Source: CAUPWF01 sp964367685 (GTDB lineage Bacteria; Bacillota; Clostridia; Lachnospirales; Lachnospiraceae). Taken from it: 64,000 nucleotides of DNA. Shown one piece after another: positions 33,783 to 41,730 of this stretch; within the stretch, counting starts at the first letter, position 1; every line of letters starts with the position of its first letter. Under the pieces are notes generated by a model, which ran no database searches, was not told the origin of the DNA, and worked only from the letters and a program-made list of their open reading frames with translations. A program made the translations under genes and the position numbers. The stretch spans positions 24,227 to 88,226 of the forward strand of contig CAYIYM010000006.1 of assembly GCA_964367685.1 (NCBI GenBank), in the 5' to 3' direction.

Positions 33783-36230
33783 TTAGAAATATCTACCGGT
33801 TACACTTTTACTATTAATGGAAATCTCAAAAGGTGTACCTTGGGCTATAATCTCACCGCCTTTATCACCACCAAATGGCCCAAGCTCAATAATATAATCA
33901 CTTTGGGCTAAAATATCTGTGTTATGCTCTATTACGAAAACTGAATTGTCTTGTCTCACCAATTTTTGTAATAACGCCAAAAGCTTCTCCCCATCCGATG
34001 GGTGGAGCCCCGTTGTCGGCTCATCTAAAAGATATAATGTATGCCCATGATTACCCTTCGCAAGCTCTTTTGAGAGTTTAAGCCTCTGACACTCACCACC
34101 TGAAAGTGTAGTTGTGGATTGTCCAAGTTTTAGATACGCAAGACCAACTTCATTTATAACACTAAGCTTTTTGTAAATTTCTTTGTTACCTTCAAAAAAC
34201 TCTAAATTTTCAAGCACAGTCATATTCAGAATATCAGAAATGCTTTTGTTCTTGTATGTTATTGAAAGAATTTTCTTTTTAAATCTATGACCTTTACAAA
34301 CAGGACAGATAACCTCCACGTCGTCTAAAAACTGCATATCAAGAGCAATTACTCCAAGTCCTTCACATTTTTCACAACGTCCGCCTTTCACATTGAAAGA
34401 AAAATCAGAGGGCTTGAGTTTTAATTTTTTTGCTTCAGATTGAGCAGAAAAAAGTTCTCTTACCAATGTGAAAACTTCCGTGTATGTTGCAATATTGCTT
34501 CGACTCTGTCTGCCAATAGGATTTTGATCTATTTTAATAATTTCTAAAACATGCTCAAAACCACAAATACCATCGACATGTTTTTTCTGCTCTATCACGT
34601 CAAAAACAAGGCTACTTTTTCCACTACCAGATACCCCAGCAAAAGAAACAAGGTGACCAAGTGGAATATTGACCGATACATTTTTAAGGTTATGTACAGT
34701 TGCATTTTTAACTTCTATAAATCTGTTCACATTTATCTTTTTATCGTTTGGTTTGGATTTCTCCTCACGCAGATATTTTGCTGTCTTTGAGATTTCATTC
34801 TGTGATACCTGTGAAACTGTACCGCATGCGACAATTTCTCCACCAAGAGAACCTGCGCCTATACCAAAATCAATGACATAGTCACACTGCTTTACAAAAT
34901 CCATGTCATGCTCAATGACAATAACTGTATTGCCTAAATCACGCAGTTTTTTTATTGCTTTTAATAATAGTAATGTATCTCGTGCATGAAGTCCTGTCGT
35001 AGGCTCATCTAAGATATATAGTACCCCTGTAAGACCACTCTCTAAAATACTTGCAAGACGAATTCGCTGACTTTCACCACCTGAAAGAGTGCTAACAGAA
35101 CGGTCAATTGAAAGATACTCCAAGCCAATTTTCACAATGCCATATGCACGCTTTAAAATATCAGCTATGACCACTGTTGCAATTTCTTTTGCTGATGAAG
35201 ATAGACTACTTTGCATATCTTCAAGAAATTCCACAAGTGATAACATTGTAAATGTGCTGACTTCTATTATCGTTTTACCGTCCAACTTCGCAGTCCTACC
35301 CTCAAATCCTAGTCTTGTTCCGCCACATTCATCACAAGGCGTACTTCTAATCGCATCAGCAATGACAGGATTTGCAACTTTTTTTGTAGCTGACTCTACC
35401 ACTTTTTTATTTACAAATGTGCGCAGTCCCTCGACATAGCCATCCATAACTCGTTTTGGTTTTTTGACGTTTGGAAACTGTTTTTTAAATTCCTCGCTAT
35501 CAACACCATCAAGAAGCACCAACATCTCGAGTTCATTATAATCCTTTACTGGCTTTGTAACATCAAAGGTAAAACCATAATGCTTTCCACATGCCTCAAA
35601 TGTTTTTGAGTAATGTTCCCAAAATGTTTCATTTCCCCAAATTTTTATAGCGCCTTCTTTTATAGTAAGATTTTTATCAATAAGTTTTGATAAATCTACA
35701 TCTTTTACTACACCTATACCATTACACTTGGGGCAAGCCCCCTCCTTTTTGTTAAATGAAAAACTCGCCATACTAAGATGGGGAAGTTTCGTTTTACAAT
35801 GTGGGCAGATGGTGTCAGTATAATCGATTTCCTCATCATCTTCAAAATTAGGAGTGATTTCACCCATGCAATTGGGGCATACTCTTGTTGCAAGTTTTGC
35901 GTATAAAATCCGAAGATAAGTCAATATCTCGGTATATGTACCAACTGTTGAACGTGGGTTTTTGGAAAGTACCCTTTGCCCAACTGAAATGGACGGCGAA
36001 AGGCCGACAATGTTGTCTACTTGTGGTTTATTAAGACCATCTGTCACCATTCCCATAGATTCTAGATATTGGCGTTGACATTCTTTTTGTAGAATATCCA
36101 TTGCGAAGCTACTCTTACCACTTCCAGACACACCAGTTAAAGCGACAAGTTTATATTTTGGTATTTCCACTGAAATATTTTTTAGATTGTTTTCCCTTGC
36201 ACCTGTAATTCTTATAAATTCGTTTCGCAT
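33783..36230 (-). CDS. Class II UvrA-like ATPase (UvrA2), lacking the UvrB-binding region
   Basis: An 815-residue protein with two ABC ATPase halves: Walker A GVSGSGKSS in each (about 34 and 505), signatures TLSGGESQRIRLASIL and TLSGGECQRLKLSKEL, DEPTTGLH in both, and zinc-module cysteines (CPNC, CPHC, CPKC, CDEC, CEKC, CPVC). It is over 100 residues shorter than UvrA: CPNCMGEI is followed almost at once by CPHCKTKL, so the UvrB-interaction segment is missing. Such UvrA2/DrrC-like proteins are linked to tolerance of DNA-binding drugs. It shares TAATG with the MarR gene upstream and is presumably controlled by it. Confidence 0.92.
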   Translation of the reverse strand: MRNEFIRITGARENNLKNISVEIPKYKLVALTGVSGSGKSSFAMDILQKECQRQYLESMGMVTDGLNKPQVDNIVGLSPSISVGQRVLSKNPRSTVGTYTEILTYLRILYAKLATRVCPNCMGEITPNFEDDEEIDYTDTICPHCKTKLPHLSMASFSFNKKEGACPKCNGIGVVKDVDLSKLIDKNLTIKEGAIKIWGNETFWEHYSKTFEACGKHYGFTFDVTKPVKDYNELEMLVLLDGVDSEEFKKQFPNVKKPKRVMDGYVEGLRTFVNKKVVESATKKVANPVIADAIRSTPCDECGGTRLGFEGRTAKLDGKTIIEVSTFTMLSLVEFLEDMQSSLSSSAKEIATVVIADILKRAYGIVKIGLEYLSIDRSVSTLSGGESQRIRLASILESGLTGVLYILDEPTTGLHARDTLLLLKAIKKLRDLGNTVIVIEHDMDFVKQCDYVIDFGIGAGSLGGEIVACGTVSQVSQNEISKTAKYLREEKSKPNDKKINVNRFIEVKNATVHNLKNVSVNIPLGHLVSFAGVSGSGKSSLVFDVIEQKKHVDGICGFEHVLEIIKIDQNPIGRQSRSNIATYTEVFTLVRELFSAQSEAKKLKLKPSDFSFNVKGGRCEKCEGLGVIALDMQFLDDVEVICPVCKGHRFKKKILSITYKNKSISDILNMTVLENLEFFEGNKEIYKKLSVINEVGLAYLKLGQSTTTLSGGECQRLKLSKELAKGNHGHTLYLLDEPTTGLHPSDGEKLLALLQKLVRQDNSVFVIEHNTDILAQSDYIIELGPFGGDKGGEIIAQGTPFEISINSKSVTGRYF

Positions 36231-36643
36231 TAACCCTCCAGCAGATAATCTGCCATAAAATTTAATATTTCTGTAAATACAGTTTTTTTATCCTCTGAAA
36301 ATTCTTTATCCACAGCCTCCATAAGTGAAGCAGCTTTTGCATCAGTGCTATTTTGAATTATACTTTCAGAAAGCGAAAGATGTGTCACTCTCTTATCTTC
36401 GTTAGATCCTGTTTTAATAACTAGTCCTTTATTTGCAAGTTCATTTACTTTTTGCGTTGTTGCAGGACGAGAAAGATTAAGCCTATCAGCAAGTTCGCTA
36501 ATTGTCATATTCTGCTTATGATTTATAATAAATAGTTGTAGTACATCGGAATATGGCAAAGTGCTACCTATTTCACTATCCCTAATGTTTTTGTAACAGT
36601 CAATATCAACTGCACTCATAAATTTAAAAAATGCTTCCTCCAT
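36230..36643 (-). CDS. MarR-family transcriptional regulator
   Basis: About 137 residues with a MarR winged helix: MTISELADRLNLSRPATTQKVNELANKGLVIKTGSNEDKRVTHL in short segments (about 50-95), including the DKR wing motif. I start at the ATG at 36643, which has GAGG, rather than the ATG at 36706, which sits in the predicted -35 box. The stop overlaps the uvrA2 start. Palindromes around its promoter suggest it represses its own operon and senses a compound that UvrA2 counters. Confidence 0.9.
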   Translation of the reverse strand: MEEAFFKFMSAVDIDCYKNIRDSEIGSTLPYSDVLQLFIINHKQNMTISELADRLNLSRPATTQKVNELANKGLVIKTGSNEDKRVTHLSLSESIIQNSTDAKAASLMEAVDKEFSEDKKTVFTEILNFMADYLLEG

Positions 36644-36663
36644 ATAATACCTCATTTCAAATA

Positions 36664-36679
36664 ATTTCAATATTGAAAT
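36664..36679. promoter_or_regulatory. 16-bp palindrome, probable MarR operator O1
   Basis: ATTTCAATATTGAAAT is perfectly self-complementary and touches the predicted -10 box of the marR-uvrA2 promoter. Confidence 0.7.
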
Positions 36680-36706
36680 CATATCACAAAAATGTATAAA
36701 CTTCAA
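36678..36706 (-). promoter_or_regulatory. Predicted marR-uvrA2 promoter
   Basis: TTGAAG (36706-36701), 17-base spacer, TATGAT (36683-36678) on the minus strand, lying between two palindromes. Confidence 0.65.
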
Positions 36707-36707
36707 T

Positions 36708-36729
36708 ATGATTTCGAATTTGAAATCAT
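36708..36729. promoter_or_regulatory. Inverted repeat, probable MarR operator O2
   Basis: Arms ATGATTTC (36708-36715) and GAAATCAT (36722-36729), 6-base spacer, just upstream of the -35 box. The core ATTTC/GAAAT is shared with O1. Confidence 0.6.
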
Positions 36730-36814
36730 CCTCAAATCATCATCTGAAATTGATCCGAACCATAACCCAAAATTAAACACGCAATTTTAGGAAGAAAATT
36801 TCACATTTATACTG

Positions 36815-36820
36815 TATAAT
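36815..36820 (+). promoter_or_regulatory. -10 box of the alkylation-repair operon
   Basis: TATAAT at 36815-36820 with no recognisable -35 (AAGAAA at the expected place), 28 bases before the first gene. A weak -35 fits a promoter that needs an activator, such as methylated AdaA. Confidence 0.5.
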
Positions 36821-36848
36821 ATACACGTAGGATAAGTGAGGTGGTAAG

Positions 36849-37523
36849 ATGTATTTTGAATATGGTGAAAAAGAAATTAATTACTTAAAGAAAAAAGATA
36901 AACGACTAGGTGAAGCAATAGACAAAATCGGTATGCTTAAACGACCGATTGACTCAGATATATTCATAGCAATTATTAGAGCCATACTTGGACAACAGGT
37001 ATCAAGGCAAGCAAGAGAAACTGTGTTTTGTCGAATGGAAAATGCACTCTTTGGCATTACAGCAGAAAATATTAACAACTTGAAAATCGAGGAAATACAA
37101 GCTTTTGGTACAACATTTAAAAAAGCAGAATACATGAAAGATTTCGCACAGAAAGTGTATAGCGGTGAATTTGCTCTTGATAAACTGAAGCAACTTACCG
37201 ATGAGGAAGTAATTAAGGAATTATCTGCATTAAAAGGTATTGGTGTATGGACAGCAGAAATGATTCTTGCAAGTGCCCTACAGCGTGACGATGTATTTAG
37301 CTTCGGAGATATTGCCATTCATCGTGGGCTACGTATGTTGTATCGTCATAAAGAAATCACAAAGGAGATGTTTGAGCGTTACCGAAAGAGATATTCACCT
37401 TTTGGTACTACTGCAAGCGTATATCTATGGGCTATTGCAGCAGGAGCAATTCCAGGGCTTGATGATCCTAAAAACAAAAAAACTATTAAGAAGCAACTCA
37501 ATTCAACTATTGATTATTTCTAA
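36849..37523 (+). CDS. DNA-3-methyladenine glycosylase II (AlkA-type, HhH-GPD)
   Basis: A 224-residue base-excision enzyme without the extra N-terminal domain of E. coli AlkA. The helix-hairpin-helix is at about 126-137 (LKGIGVWTAEM), and the catalytic Asp is Asp154 in SFGDIAIHRG. ILGQQVSRQA near 46-55 is also diagnostic. It removes alkylated purines such as 3-methyladenine. GAGGTGG precedes the ATG. First gene of the alkylation-response operon, followed 17 bases later by the AdaA start region. Confidence 0.93.
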   Translation: MYFEYGEKEINYLKKKDKRLGEAIDKIGMLKRPIDSDIFIAIIRAILGQQVSRQARETVFCRMENALFGITAENINNLKIEEIQAFGTTFKKAEYMKDFAQKVYSGEFALDKLKQLTDEEVIKELSALKGIGVWTAEMILASALQRDDVFSFGDIAIHRGLRMLYRHKEITKEMFERYRKRYSPFGTTASVYLWAIAAGAIPGLDDPKNKKTIKKQLNSTIDYF

Positions 37524-37552
37524 ATGTATCAGTAGAATTAGTGGTGATAATA

Positions 37553-38155
37553 ATGTATGAAAGAGAAAATGAAAATAGGTGTGTTATGAATAATGAACTC
37601 AATATGACATTTGATGAAATGTATGATGCAGTAATTTCTAATGATGAAAGTTATGACACCGTATTTTTCTATGCGGTAAAATCAACTGGTATTTATTGCA
37701 GGCCTTCCTGCAAATCCAAAGCACCGAAAGTGGAAAATATAGCATTTTACAAATTAGCAGAAGAAGCGCTAGAAGCAGGATTTAGACCTTGCAAAAGATG
37801 CCGGAGTGATTTGCTTGACTATAAACCGATGAAAGATATTGCCGAAAAACTTAAAACCCTCATTGATGATATGTTTAGCGAGGTGGCAGTATTAAACAAT
37901 GAAATTGACAAACTTGGGCTTTCACGAAAGCGAATGGTGGAAGTCTTCAAAGAAGAATACGGAAAAACGCCAAGTACTTATGTGAATGATTTGCGATACG
38001 AAGAAGCCATTAGGCTTTTGGAAGAGACAGATACTGATGTCACCCTCATTGCTTATTCAGTAGGATTTAGTAGTTTATCAGCATTTTACAAATTTTTTAA
38101 AGATAGAGCAAATATGACGCCAGTAGCTTATAGGAAAGGGAAAAACAATGATTGA
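37553..38155 (+). CDS. adaA: AdaA-type methylphosphotriester acceptor and AraC-type activator
   Basis: About 200 residues. The N-terminal Ada zinc domain has four Cys spaced 4, 27 and 3 apart (CRPSC and CKRC), exactly as Cys38/42/69/72 of E. coli Ada; the first accepts the methyl group from phosphotriesters. The C-terminal AraC helix-turn-helix pair (about 110-200) contains LSRKRMVEVFKEEYGKTPSTYVNDLR and VGFSSLSAFYKFFKD. Methylated protein would activate this operon. Start ATG 37553 follows GGTGA; ATG 37586 with AGGTG is an alternative that leaves both domains intact. The end overlaps adaB by 8 bases. Confidence 0.93.
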   Translation: MYERENENRCVMNNELNMTFDEMYDAVISNDESYDTVFFYAVKSTGIYCRPSCKSKAPKVENIAFYKLAEEALEAGFRPCKRCRSDLLDYKPMKDIAEKLKTLIDDMFSEVAVLNNEIDKLGLSRKRMVEVFKEEYGKTPSTYVNDLRYEEAIRLLEETDTDVTLIAYSVGFSSLSAFYKFFKDRANMTPVAYRKGKNND

Positions 38156-38612
38156 TTTTGCAATTTATGAAACAAAATTCGGATATTTCAAAATGGAGTA
38201 CGCCGATGATAATATCACCTTTTTCAAGAAAATATTTGATGAAGTTGTAACCGATTTTGGTACCAAAACCGAGCTTACTAATAAAGCATATCATCAACTT
38301 TTAGAGTATTTTGACGGAAAAAGAAAAACTTTTGATGTACCTTATAAATTAAACGGCACAGATTTTCAAAAAAAAGTGTGGTCGGCGCTTTGCGATATTC
38401 CATACGGCGAAACGAGAAGTTATAAGGATATAGCTACCATTATTGGAAACGAAAAAGCAAGTCGTGCTATAGGTATGGCGAACAATAAAAATCCAGTAAC
38501 TGTAATTGTGCCTTGTCATAGAGTAATTGGTACATCAGGAAAACTTGTGGGATATGCAGGCGGAATACCAATGAAAGAATTTCTACTAAAAATGGAGGAA
38601 GAAAATAAGTGA
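38148..38612 (+). CDS. Methylated-DNA-[protein]-cysteine S-methyltransferase (Ogt/AdaB)
   Basis: A 154-residue suicide enzyme that removes methyl groups from O6-methylguanine. The acceptor is Cys123 in PCHRVIG; FQKKVWSAL near 73-81 and IPYGETRSYKDIA are the usual DNA-binding helix region, followed by NKNPVTVIVPC. The split of AdaA and AdaB into adjacent genes is as in Bacillus subtilis. It overlaps adaA by 8 bases, and its stop overlaps the GTG start of the next gene. Confidence 0.94.
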   Translation: MIDFAIYETKFGYFKMEYADDNITFFKKIFDEVVTDFGTKTELTNKAYHQLLEYFDGKRKTFDVPYKLNGTDFQKKVWSALCDIPYGETRSYKDIATIIGNEKASRAIGMANNKNPVTVIVPCHRVIGTSGKLVGYAGGIPMKEFLLKMEEENK

Positions 38613-38959
38613 GTAAATTTATAGTACTGTTTGAGGTAATACCAACAGATGAAGGAAAAGCAAGATATCTAGAGCTTGCATCAATGTTAAAACCTATGCT
38701 ATCTAACTTTGATGGGTTTATTTCTGCCGAAAGATTTCAAAGTCTTGTCGATGAGCGAAAAGTTTTATCTATGAATGTATGGGAAAGCGAAGAAGCCATG
38801 ACAAAATGGCGAACTATGACAGAACATAGAATGAGTCAACTCGAGGGTAAAACTAAATTGTTTGAAAGCTACAAAATTTCTGTAACAAAAGTTGTACGGG
38901 AATATACTGAAAAGGATAGAGCCGAAGCACCCGTAGACTCTAATGAATATTTCGGATAA
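38609..38959 (+). CDS. Antibiotic biosynthesis monooxygenase (ABM)-domain protein
   Basis: A 116-residue protein with a dimeric alpha-beta-barrel ABM fold pattern (MSKFIVLFEVIPTDEGKARYLELA, DGFISAERFQS, SMNVWESEEAMTKWRT, EHRMSQLEG). It starts with GTG inside the stop of adaB (GTGA), with GGAGGAA upstream. ABM proteins include small cofactor-free oxygenases and heme-degrading enzymes; no activity can be assigned. Its place inside the alkylation-repair operon is the main clue, perhaps in handling reactive electrophiles. Confidence 0.82.
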   Translation: MSKFIVLFEVIPTDEGKARYLELASMLKPMLSNFDGFISAERFQSLVDERKVLSMNVWESEEAMTKWRTMTEHRMSQLEGKTKLFESYKISVTKVVREYTEKDRAEAPVDSNEYFG

Positions 38960-38982
38960 TATATCTATGATAAGAGGTAAAA

Positions 38983-39921
38983 ATGATAATAAGCGCAACA
39001 AGGAGAACTGATATACCGTCCTACTATGGTGAATGGTTTATAAACAGATTAAAAGCCGGATATGTTCTAATTCAAAATCCATATAATGCGACTCGTTATT
39101 CTAAAGCGATTTTAACTCGTGACGCTGTTGATATTATAGTTTTTTGGACAAAAAATCCAATACCTTTTATGAAATATTTACCCATTATTGATGAAATGGG
39201 TTATCCCTATTATTTTCAATTTACATTAACACCTTATGATAGGGAAACCGAAAAAGGACTTCCAGATAAAGAAACATTAACTGACACATTTATTGAACTA
39301 AGTGAACGAATAGGGAAAAAGCGAGTTGTGTGGCGATATGACCCCATAATAATATCTGACACTTATACAATAGATTATCACAAAGAACGATTTCTATATA
39401 TGGCAGAAAAGCTTTCAAACCACACTGAAAGATGTGTTATTAGCTTTGTTGATAGTTATAAAAATGTATCTTCACGCATGGGGCAAAACTTTGACGCCAA
39501 AATGACTAAAAATAATATCTTTGCTTTGTCTGAGATTTTTTCTAGCATTTCTAAAGAACATAACATCAAGCTTTTTACTTGTGCTGAAAGTTTCGACTTA
39601 GATCAATTTGATATTACACATGGCGCTTGTATAGACAAGGATTTAATAGAAGAAATACTAGATCAACGCATCAATTCTAAAAAAGACAAAAATCAGCGAA
39701 AAGAATGTACCTGTGTAGACAGCATTGATATTGGCACATATAATTGCTGTGCCAATGGCTGTAGTTATTGCTATGCAATAACAAATGAGAAAGCTTCATT
39801 TTCGAATATGAAAAAACACAACCCAAATGCTCCAGTCTTAATTGGAGAAGTAAACCCAAATGCTATAATTACTAATAGGGATAGCGTTAGCATAATAGAA
39901 AATCAAATGTCTTTGTTTTAA
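38983..39921 (+). CDS. DUF1848 protein with C-terminal cysteine cluster
   Basis: A 312-residue protein of the DUF1848 family (MIISATRRTDIPSYYGEWF start, WTKNP near 55, PYYFQFTLTPYD near 78, RYDPIIIS near 117). The C-terminal part has CTCVDS and CCANGCSYCYA (about 244-267), a CxxxCxxC-like arrangement resembling a radical SAM or Fe-S motif but at the C-terminus. The function is unknown. It is the last gene of the alkylation-repair operon, 23 bases after the ABM gene, so a repair or nucleotide-modification role is possible but unproven. Confidence 0.85.
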   Translation: MIISATRRTDIPSYYGEWFINRLKAGYVLIQNPYNATRYSKAILTRDAVDIIVFWTKNPIPFMKYLPIIDEMGYPYYFQFTLTPYDRETEKGLPDKETLTDTFIELSERIGKKRVVWRYDPIIISDTYTIDYHKERFLYMAEKLSNHTERCVISFVDSYKNVSSRMGQNFDAKMTKNNIFALSEIFSSISKEHNIKLFTCAESFDLDQFDITHGACIDKDLIEEILDQRINSKKDKNQRKECTCVDSIDIGTYNCCANGCSYCYAITNEKASFSNMKKHNPNAPVLIGEVNPNAIITNRDSVSIIENQMSLF

Positions 39922-39935
39922 TCATTTGACTATTT

Positions 39936-39972
39936 AAAAAAAGATATTGCACAAAATGCAATATCTTTTTTT
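39936..39972. terminator. Bidirectional intrinsic terminator
   Basis: Stem AAAGATATTGCA/TGCAATATCTTT (centred near 39955) with A- and T-runs on the two sides. It overlaps the stop of the converging MTHFR gene. Confidence 0.88.
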
Positions 39973-41729
39973 TATGATCTAATTCCCTGAATGATTTCTT
40001 GAATAATATCCACTCTTTTAAATGGTGTAATTAAGTAGTATCCATCTATATATGGCTCCATTTTCTTAGCAAATGCAACGGAAATATCTATTCCTAGCCT
40101 AGTACCCTCTTCACGTGTTTTGCCTTCATAACTTGCAATAATTTCTTCACTCACTGTAATTCCTGGAATCTCATTATGAATAAAGCACGCATTTCTATAA
40201 CTTACAATTGGCAGTATTCCCCCTACAATTGGGACTGATAATTCTCGTTTTGCTAGTTTTAGATTCTCTAACCCTTGTTCACTCAATACTGGTTGAGTAA
40301 AAAAAGCCATCGTACCATTTGCAATCTTATCCTTTGCAATTCGAAGTTGTACTTGAAAATTCTTAGCATTAATATTCAATGCTGCATATAGATAAAATGG
40401 ATGTTCAAATATAGATTGATTTAGACCCGTAATGTATTTTGTCATTTTCCTAGAATTAAATTCATAAACTGTCTTCACTTCGTCTCGCTGTTCACTCGGT
40501 ACCGGATCCCCTGTTACAATAAGCACATCTCTAATATCTTCGCAATTCAATCCTAATAGTAAGGCTTTTGACGCATTAATATTACGATCTCTGCAAGTCA
40601 TATGTGGCATTACATCAAGGCCTAATTCCCGCTTTACTTTACAAGCCATCAAGCTACTGTCGATTCTTGTGCGAGCCACTGGACAATCCGCAATTGTCAT
40701 AAGATCAATCCCTAAATCTCTTAAAATTCGAGCGCCCTCAAGAAATTCCCTTACATCTGTATTTACAGGTGTGTCCAATTCAACTGCTATTGGTAATTTA
40801 TTTGATTTTAACTTCTCGTAAAAGGGGCTCTTTTTAATAACTTGTTCTGGTTTAACTATCATATCCTTCCTTTTCGAAGGGGACTTCACATTAACAAGCT
40901 CAAGTTTTGTATTTATAACTCGAATAAATTCTGGAGTCGTTCCACAGCATCCACCTACTATATTAATTCCCAACTCTTGAATTCGCCCTATCTCCTCCGC
41001 ATAATAATGTGAATTTTTTTCATAACTTACACGGTGTCCCAACACAGTTGGATAGCTAGCATTTGGCATTGCACTCATATACTTATCTTTTACATCAACT
41101 TTCTCTAGCAAATGACGCATATGATTCGGTCCACAGATACAGTTAAGTCCAACACTATCAATATCCATACTAGTTTCATTCATTAAGTCTAGATACCAAT
41201 TTCCACTTCTACTAAATCCCTCTTGATCTACTGCAAATGATGCCATAATGAAGGATTCTGGATTATGGGATTTGATATAGGCAGCTAACCGATTCACTTC
41301 TTCGACTTCAGCATGGGTTTCAAACAAAAAATATTCTGCGCCAAGAAGAAGAAATTGATTGATTATTTCATAATATTCTTTTAACCTTTTATCTTCTTCC
41401 ACTTCAGTAAGCGGACCAATATCTGCAAATACATATGCATCATAAGGTTTTGCTGCCGTTTCAGCCAGTTCATAACCTTGTTTAATCATTTCTTGAACTG
41501 TGTATTCATTTCCATATTCTTCATTCTGATGTAAAGCAAATGTATTGGTTTTAATTGCTCTTGCACCTGCTTCCAAATAGCGGTTATGTATTTCTAAAAT
41601 TGTGTTCGGGCTGGTAATATTGGCATATTCACATGGATACCTTGGATCTTCTGAAACAGAGGAAAAATAGGTCCCCATTGATCCATCAAACAACAATGTC
41701 TTTTCTTCTAGATATTTTCTGATTTTCAT
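39972..41729 (-). CDS. Bifunctional homocysteine S-methyltransferase / methylenetetrahydrofolate reductase
   Basis: A 585-residue fusion. The N-terminal Hcy-methyltransferase barrel (about 1-285) ends with the zinc-binding GGCCGTTPEF, and its first Cys is in LNCICGPNH. The C-terminal part (about 300-585) is a MetF-like flavin barrel (VELDTPVNTDV, ITGDPVPSEQR near 430, FFTQPVLSEQG). The MetF half supplies 5-methyl-THF to the neighbouring MetH; what the N-terminal half uses as methyl donor is not settled (compare YitJ of B. subtilis). It starts one base after the metH stop. Confidence 0.92.
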   Translation of the reverse strand: MKIRKYLEEKTLLFDGSMGTYFSSVSEDPRYPCEYANITSPNTILEIHNRYLEAGARAIKTNTFALHQNEEYGNEYTVQEMIKQGYELAETAAKPYDAYVFADIGPLTEVEEDKRLKEYYEIINQFLLLGAEYFLFETHAEVEEVNRLAAYIKSHNPESFIMASFAVDQEGFSRSGNWYLDLMNETSMDIDSVGLNCICGPNHMRHLLEKVDVKDKYMSAMPNASYPTVLGHRVSYEKNSHYYAEEIGRIQELGINIVGGCCGTTPEFIRVINTKLELVNVKSPSKRKDMIVKPEQVIKKSPFYEKLKSNKLPIAVELDTPVNTDVREFLEGARILRDLGIDLMTIADCPVARTRIDSSLMACKVKRELGLDVMPHMTCRDRNINASKALLLGLNCEDIRDVLIVTGDPVPSEQRDEVKTVYEFNSRKMTKYITGLNQSIFEHPFYLYAALNINAKNFQVQLRIAKDKIANGTMAFFTQPVLSEQGLENLKLAKRELSVPIVGGILPIVSYRNACFIHNEIPGITVSEEIIASYEGKTREEGTRLGIDISVAFAKKMEPYIDGYYLITPFKRVDIIQEIIQGIRS

Positions 41730-41730
41730 T

